Positions 61,001 to 64,000 of a stretch of 64,000 bases of DNA are shown one piece after another (within the stretch, counting starts at the first letter, position 1; each line of letters opens with the position of its first letter). The DNA comes from Galerina marginata (lineage: Eukaryota; Basidiomycota; Agaricomycetes; Agaricales; Galerinaceae). The position numbers and the translations under genes were made by a program. The notes beneath the pieces were generated by a model. It did not search any database. It worked only from the letters and a program-made list of their open reading frames with translations, and was not told where the DNA came from. The stretch spans positions 2,542,001-2,606,000 of the forward strand of contig JAECYW010000003.1 in assembly GCA_023014335.1 (NCBI GenBank), read 5' to 3'.

Positions 61001-61479
61001 CCTTCGATAACGAGCCCGTTCTTGTCCTTTTCTGCTTCACCCATAATTGCTTTGTATTTGGCATACGTTTCTCGTGAACGGTGCTTGGAGCTGCCAGCGT
61101 GTGAAGTCCAGACATTCGAAGGCACTGAAATGTGGCAGACATCGCAATGCGTGACTTTTCCTGTGGTCAATCCTGGTTGCGGTTCGACGTCTGTCGTTAA
61201 TCCCCTTTGTGTAACAGCGGACTTGTGTTTTCGAGTAGTAACATGTACCGCCCAACCTCTTTGCCCGTTGTAAATGTTGACAGAACAAAGTGGGCACGAC
61301 TGGGTAATAGAGCCTCCAGAAAGGCGATTCTGGTGCTTCTTGGTCTTAATGTGTTGTTGGAAACCTTCCGTACTGACGAACACACGGCAACAGGGTTCAC
61401 ATGTTGTAACATTGTGAAGGTGAAGGCATTCTGTATCAGAGCAGGTGCCCCGGGCAAGGATGTTAGGGCAATTGCTCAT
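58018..61479 (-). CDS. MOV10/SDE3-like superfamily 1 RNA helicase with N-terminal zinc fingers
   Basis: Ten exons (60851-61479, 60317-60802, 60200-60262, 60104-60150, 59660-60044, 59038-59607, 58702-58985, 58528-58646, 58370-58475, 58018-58319) give 996 residues. The N-terminus has a CCCH-like finger (CPNILARGTCSDTECLHLH) and three C2H2-type fingers (CEPCCRVF...H, CPLCSVNIYN...H, CDVCHISVPSN...H). The helicase core is complete: GPPGTGKT (motif I, rebuilt by splicing), IFIDEAGQATEPEA (II), ILSGDPKQLGPVI (III), NFRSHN (IV), GSVEEFQGQE (V), RFNVAVTRAQ (VI). The layout is that of Upf1-like SDE3/MOV10 helicases, which act in RNA silencing and RNP remodelling. The last intron uses donor GTCAGT. Direct target unknown. 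Confidence 0.94.
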
Positions 61480-62620
61480 ATCGTGGTCGCGGTCGAAGTT
61501 GAAGGGATGAGCAATTGAAGGAGAAAAAAAGCACGGGAGGGAAGGCGAACCTGTGCACGTAATAAGCGGCCACGACCCTGCAAATATGCGTCACTCTTGC
61601 GCATCAACACGCCACATCCCACGTTTTAAGGGCTCCCGAACGGAGAAGCTCTATGGGCGCTTATAACGGAATTCAAGGCAAACTTCAGTAAGTACACAAT
61701 GTTCGGGTTGAAGTCTGTCCAGGCTGTCCTGTCCACTTGTGGAAAGGCGTTAAATGTGAGGAAATGTTCCAAGAATGAAACTCTCGAAGGAAAATCGCGC
61801 TGGAAGAATCTCGACAATGAAAGGCGCAACCATGGAGTGCCTCCTCGGAGTTATTTAAAAGGGGGTGCCAACGACCGCCATCGGAATAAAGATGTGGCAA
61901 AAGTTAGTCTAATAAATAGGGTATTGGTTAAGACTCTATTTATTGGCTTTACTGTGTACTTACTCGCAGATGAGCGTCGATGGCGACAAATTAGTATATA
62001 GCAACTGTTGACGCACTTTACACATACGGGAAAGAGAAGACTGCTTTCGGTTGGATGCCCAGCTGCTTGGTCGAACGAGGAAGCGGATAGAAGCAAAAAT
62101 ATCTGCAGAGAAGGTTCCCGTCATTAATTGGAATCGCGACATTAGGCCATACTTAGCTTGATTGAACACAAGGCTGCACTCGAACAATCAGCACACAACA
62201 GAGGTCAAGAGAATTAACAAACGTTTACAGTGTAATATCCTAGTACCATATCGCATGAAGGTCACTTTACTCGTCCTGGACCCTTGGATCAGAATGCAGA
62301 GCCTGGGGGGAAATTTTACTTGAGTAGAACAAAGAAGGTGGCTGTAGGTGGATACTATCCGAAGGACATACGTCTTTTGCATATGACCGGCCGGCGGCAT
62401 TATTCCTGTATACTTATATCTTGAAACAAAGATGGCACATGTTTGAGGATAAAATCCTGTTACTGACGAGCCGCAGGCGGAGTTGCACAAGCATGAAACA
62501 CTGGAGAAGGGAGGAAAAATCCTGTCTCGCGACGCCCCAGAAACAAATCACACCTCCGCGATCGAATTGAAGTGAAGAGAGTTATAGAGGGCGTACAATA
62601 CAAAGATGAATACAAGATGT
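61480..62620. other. Intergenic region
   Basis: About 1.1 kb between the helicase start and the Rpt6 stop codon. An imperfect inverted repeat (AATAAATAGGGTATTGGTTA, then GACTCTATTTATTGG) lies at about 61911-61945. No gene is supported. Confidence 0.5.
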
Positions 62621-64000
62621 CTACGAGAACAGCTTGTTGACCGAAGTATTCCCATCTTGGTTCTTTTTCAACACCTACAACAACCATTAGCGCCTGACAA
62701 GGAAATCGCGAAATGAGAGGAAACATGCCTTGGCAACAGCAAACTCGAAATCCTCCTGTGTGACATGCTGCCTTCGCTCACGAAGCGCATACATACCAGC
62801 CTCAGTGCAAATACCCCGGACCTCGGCACCAGAGCACTGGCCCATCTTTTCTGCTAGCGCACGAAGGTTGATTCCTCGTTGAAGAGACATCTTGGTATTC
62901 AATGAGATTACACTGATGTCGAGAGAAAAAAGTACTGATACATACCTTGCGCGAATGGATCCGCAGAATCGAGACACGCGCCTCAGGGCCTGGAGGCGGG
63001 AACTCGATCTTACGATCAATGCGACCCGGTCGCAGAAGGGCCGAATCCAGTATATCGATACGATTTGTCGCCATGATGACTTTGATATTCTTCGTTGGCT
63101 CGAAACCATCCAGCTGGTTCAGCAACTCCAGCATCGTCCTCTGCACCTCAGAGTCACCACCACCACTTCCGCTGTCACCTCTCGAGCTGCCAATGGAATC
63201 GATTTCGTCCATGAAGATGATACTAGGCGCATGTTCTCGGGCCATCACGAACAGCTCGCGGACCATTCTGCTTCCTTCTCCAATGTACTTCTGGACAAGC
63301 TCGCTTCCACTGACACGAATAAACTTGCAGTCGGTATGGTGAGCGACTGCACGAGCTAGGAGGGTTTTTCCTGTTCCTGGAGGACCATAGAGCAAGACAC
63401 CCTTGGGTTGCGCGATACCGAGAGCTTCGAACAGTTCGGGGTGTTTGACCGGTAGCTCGATGACCTCTTTAATTTCTTTGATCTGCTTGTCGAGACCGCC
63501 TACCATTTCGTACGTGCTGTCGGGTACCTTCTCCACCATCATGAGGGAAACGAGAGGGTCGACTTTGTTGGGCAAGACTTTGTGCAGCGTGTAAGAATCG
63601 GAGCGGAGGGCCACGCGCAATGTTGCTTTCAGTGATGTGACGTCTATCTCCGAGTCAATGTCGACAACTGGGAGAGATAATGTTAATCAGCACGGTTTCA
63701 TGGAGAGTTGAAGTCTGTACACACTATATTTGCCTTCAGGTTGGACCTTGACCAAAACCTTCGTCTTCCCCATGACCTTGACAACTTCTCCAACATAACT
63801 GCCAGGTTCATGGAGGAGTTGAAGTTCTTCTCGGAGAAGGCGGACTGAAACGCCAGCATCAGCCCATGTTTTATTTGCATATAAGACTTTGACGGACCTC
63901 GCGCGTTCAATGCATTTCGTTGCGCCTCCAAACGGCGTAGATTCTGTGTCTTCTGGTTAATTAAGATTTCGGCCGCCTCTATTTTTGCTTGGTAGTAGGA
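62621..64000 (-). CDS. rpt6: 26S proteasome regulatory ATPase Rpt6, 5' end beyond window
   Basis: Exons 63898-64000 (partial), 63725-63844, 62946-63667, 62729-62890 and 62621-62674 give 386 residues of the AAA ATPase. Visible in order are the N-terminal coiled coil ([20 protein letters not shown]), the OB domain ([20 protein letters not shown]), the linker [20 protein letters not shown], Walker A GPPGTGKT, Walker [17 protein letters not shown], the second region of homology ([19 protein letters not shown]) and the C-terminus [17 protein letters not shown]. These assign it to Rpt6 (PSMC5/SUG1) rather than another Rpt. It unfolds substrates in the 19S base. The last intron (62675-62728) has a GC-AG border, AAG|GCATGT, required by the conserved AVAK-VLKKN junction. 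The start codon lies beyond the right edge. Confidence 0.96.

Noticed and set aside
61911..61945. Inverted repeat as a terminator or small element
   Set aside because: Pairing is imperfect and the AT-rich sequence makes it weakly significant; mentioned only in the intergenic entry.

Overview
The window is nuclear DNA of a filamentous basidiomycete, most likely an Agaricomycete. The evidence is short introns (mostly 45-75 nt, GT-AG) that break nearly every gene, mitochondrial Hsp60 with a GGM tail, a GH5 mannanase-like secreted protein, expanded APH-type kinases, a large G-alpha-like protein lacking the N-terminal lipidation site, and a MOV10/SDE3-type helicase. All gene models were built by hand from reading frame, splice-site and phase consistency; exon coordinates are given in each entry.

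Layout. 1-256: 5' end of a NIPA-type Mg transporter (minus). 1.0-6.9 kb: three tandem APH-like kinase genes (plus), with the displaced 3' end of a further copy after gene 2. 8.9-10.9 kb: an Hsp20/alpha-crystallin-domain protein with a long disordered N-terminus (minus). 11.4-13.7 kb: a CCDC6/DUF2046-like coiled-coil protein (minus). 15.9-19.8 kb: two copies of the hsp60 upstream region, with a short orphan gene (17401-18180) sitting exactly where hsp60 starts in the other copy. 19.8-21.9 kb: hsp60. 22.6-23.8 kb: an uncertain gene.

23.95-30.2 kb: an AT-rich, repeat-rich stretch bounded by matching inverted termini next to TA dinucleotides. Inside it is the most unusual object of the window, a gene (24848-27615) with a ubiquitin-like domain and a zinc ribbon. 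Its downstream half consists of about 16 tandem intron-like units of about 70 bp, mostly separated by exactly 3 nt (a few longer spacers are also multiples of 3), and the frame stays open from one side of the array to the other.

30.4-41.0 kb: two paralogous membrane-protein genes (minus) on either side of the splicing factor gene prp6 (plus). 42.4-44.4 kb: GH5 mannanase-like protein with altered catalytic motifs. 45.4-46.9 kb: F-box protein. 47.6 kb: intron-containing tRNA-Val(CAC). 48.1 kb: MITE-like hairpin. 51.6-54.3 kb: G-alpha-like protein with Gln-to-Ser in switch II. 57.2-57.6 kb: small two-exon orphan gene. 58.0-61.5 kb: MOV10/SDE3-like RNA helicase. 62.6-64.0 kb: proteasome ATPase Rpt6, with a GC-AG intron, running off the right edge.

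The housekeeping genes (hsp60, prp6, rpt6, NIPA) are interleaved with lineage-specific duplicated genes. No metabolic gene cluster is visible. Several intergenic regions of 1-4 kb hold no gene I can support.
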